This document shows positions 8,255 to 8,280 of a stretch of DNA of 8,280 nucleotides, in pieces. Both the position numbers and the translations under genes were made by a program. The stretch is from contig JAEYVD010000217.1 of assembly GCA_023432075.1 (NCBI GenBank), forward strand, positions 1-8,280, in the 5' to 3' direction. Position 1 is the first letter of the stretch; every line of letters begins with the position of its first letter. The notes under the pieces were generated by a model that saw only the letters and a program-made list of their open reading frames with translations, was not told the DNA's origin and ran no database searches. Origin of the DNA: Pseudomonadota bacterium. Lineage in GTDB: Bacteria; Pseudomonadota; Gammaproteobacteria; Burkholderiales; Burkholderiaceae_B.

Positions 8255-8280
8255 TCGCTCGGACAAAGGCAAAAAAAAAC

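Noticed and set aside
8135..8272. N-terminal extension of the SLT lipoprotein to 8272
   Set aside because: A strong Shine-Dalgarno and a lipoprotein signal mark ATG 8134. The extension would be translated through the terminator-like hairpin and is not protein-like.

Overview
The window is GC-rich and gene-dense, with the look of a beta-proteobacterium of the Alcaligenaceae (Achromobacter/Bordetella type). I base this on the character of the encoded proteins, the high GC third positions and a short GGTGTCTGACACC-type palindrome that I associate with that group from memory. No database comparison was possible, so the genus is an inference. All five genes are of recognisable families. I found no phage, IS element, CRISPR array, RNA gene or defence-like cassette, and no undescribed multi-gene system. 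The points worth a second look are regulatory DNA and a few residue-level oddities.

Layout. 1-2607 (minus): acnA, aconitate hydratase, running off the left edge with about 30 C-terminal residues missing. 2608-2856: the acnA leader and promoter, with a perfect 9-bp-arm palindrome over the -10 box. 2857-3765 (minus): a CrgA-type LysR regulator, upstream of acnA on the same strand. 3766-3915: the intergenic region between the divergent lysR and pirin genes, holding a 7-bp-arm inverted repeat. 3916-4905 (plus): a pirin-family bicupin protein with a probable TTG start. 4906-5135: a Fur-box-like operator and leader. 5136-7367 (plus): a TonB-dependent siderophore receptor, followed by a strong intrinsic terminator. 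7426-7537: a pair of inverted 15-bp repeats between convergent genes. 7538-8134 (minus): a small lipoprotein with a lysozyme-like (SLT) transglycosylase fold. 8135-8280: its leader, with a terminator-like hairpin directly before the ribosome binding site, a GAAACGTTTC palindrome and a possible promoter.

How they fit together. The LysR and pirin genes form a divergent pair of the kind in which the regulator often controls its neighbour. The LysR gene is also the nearest upstream gene to acnA, whose own strong promoter suggests independent transcription. The siderophore receptor appears to be iron-repressed and stands alone; no siderophore biosynthesis, sigma/anti-sigma or transporter genes are visible. 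Aconitase (an Fe-S enzyme), pirin (an iron-binding fold) and the receptor all touch iron, but nothing in the sequence links them into one regulon. No stretch of more than 300 bases lacks a gene. The largest gap is 2608-2856.
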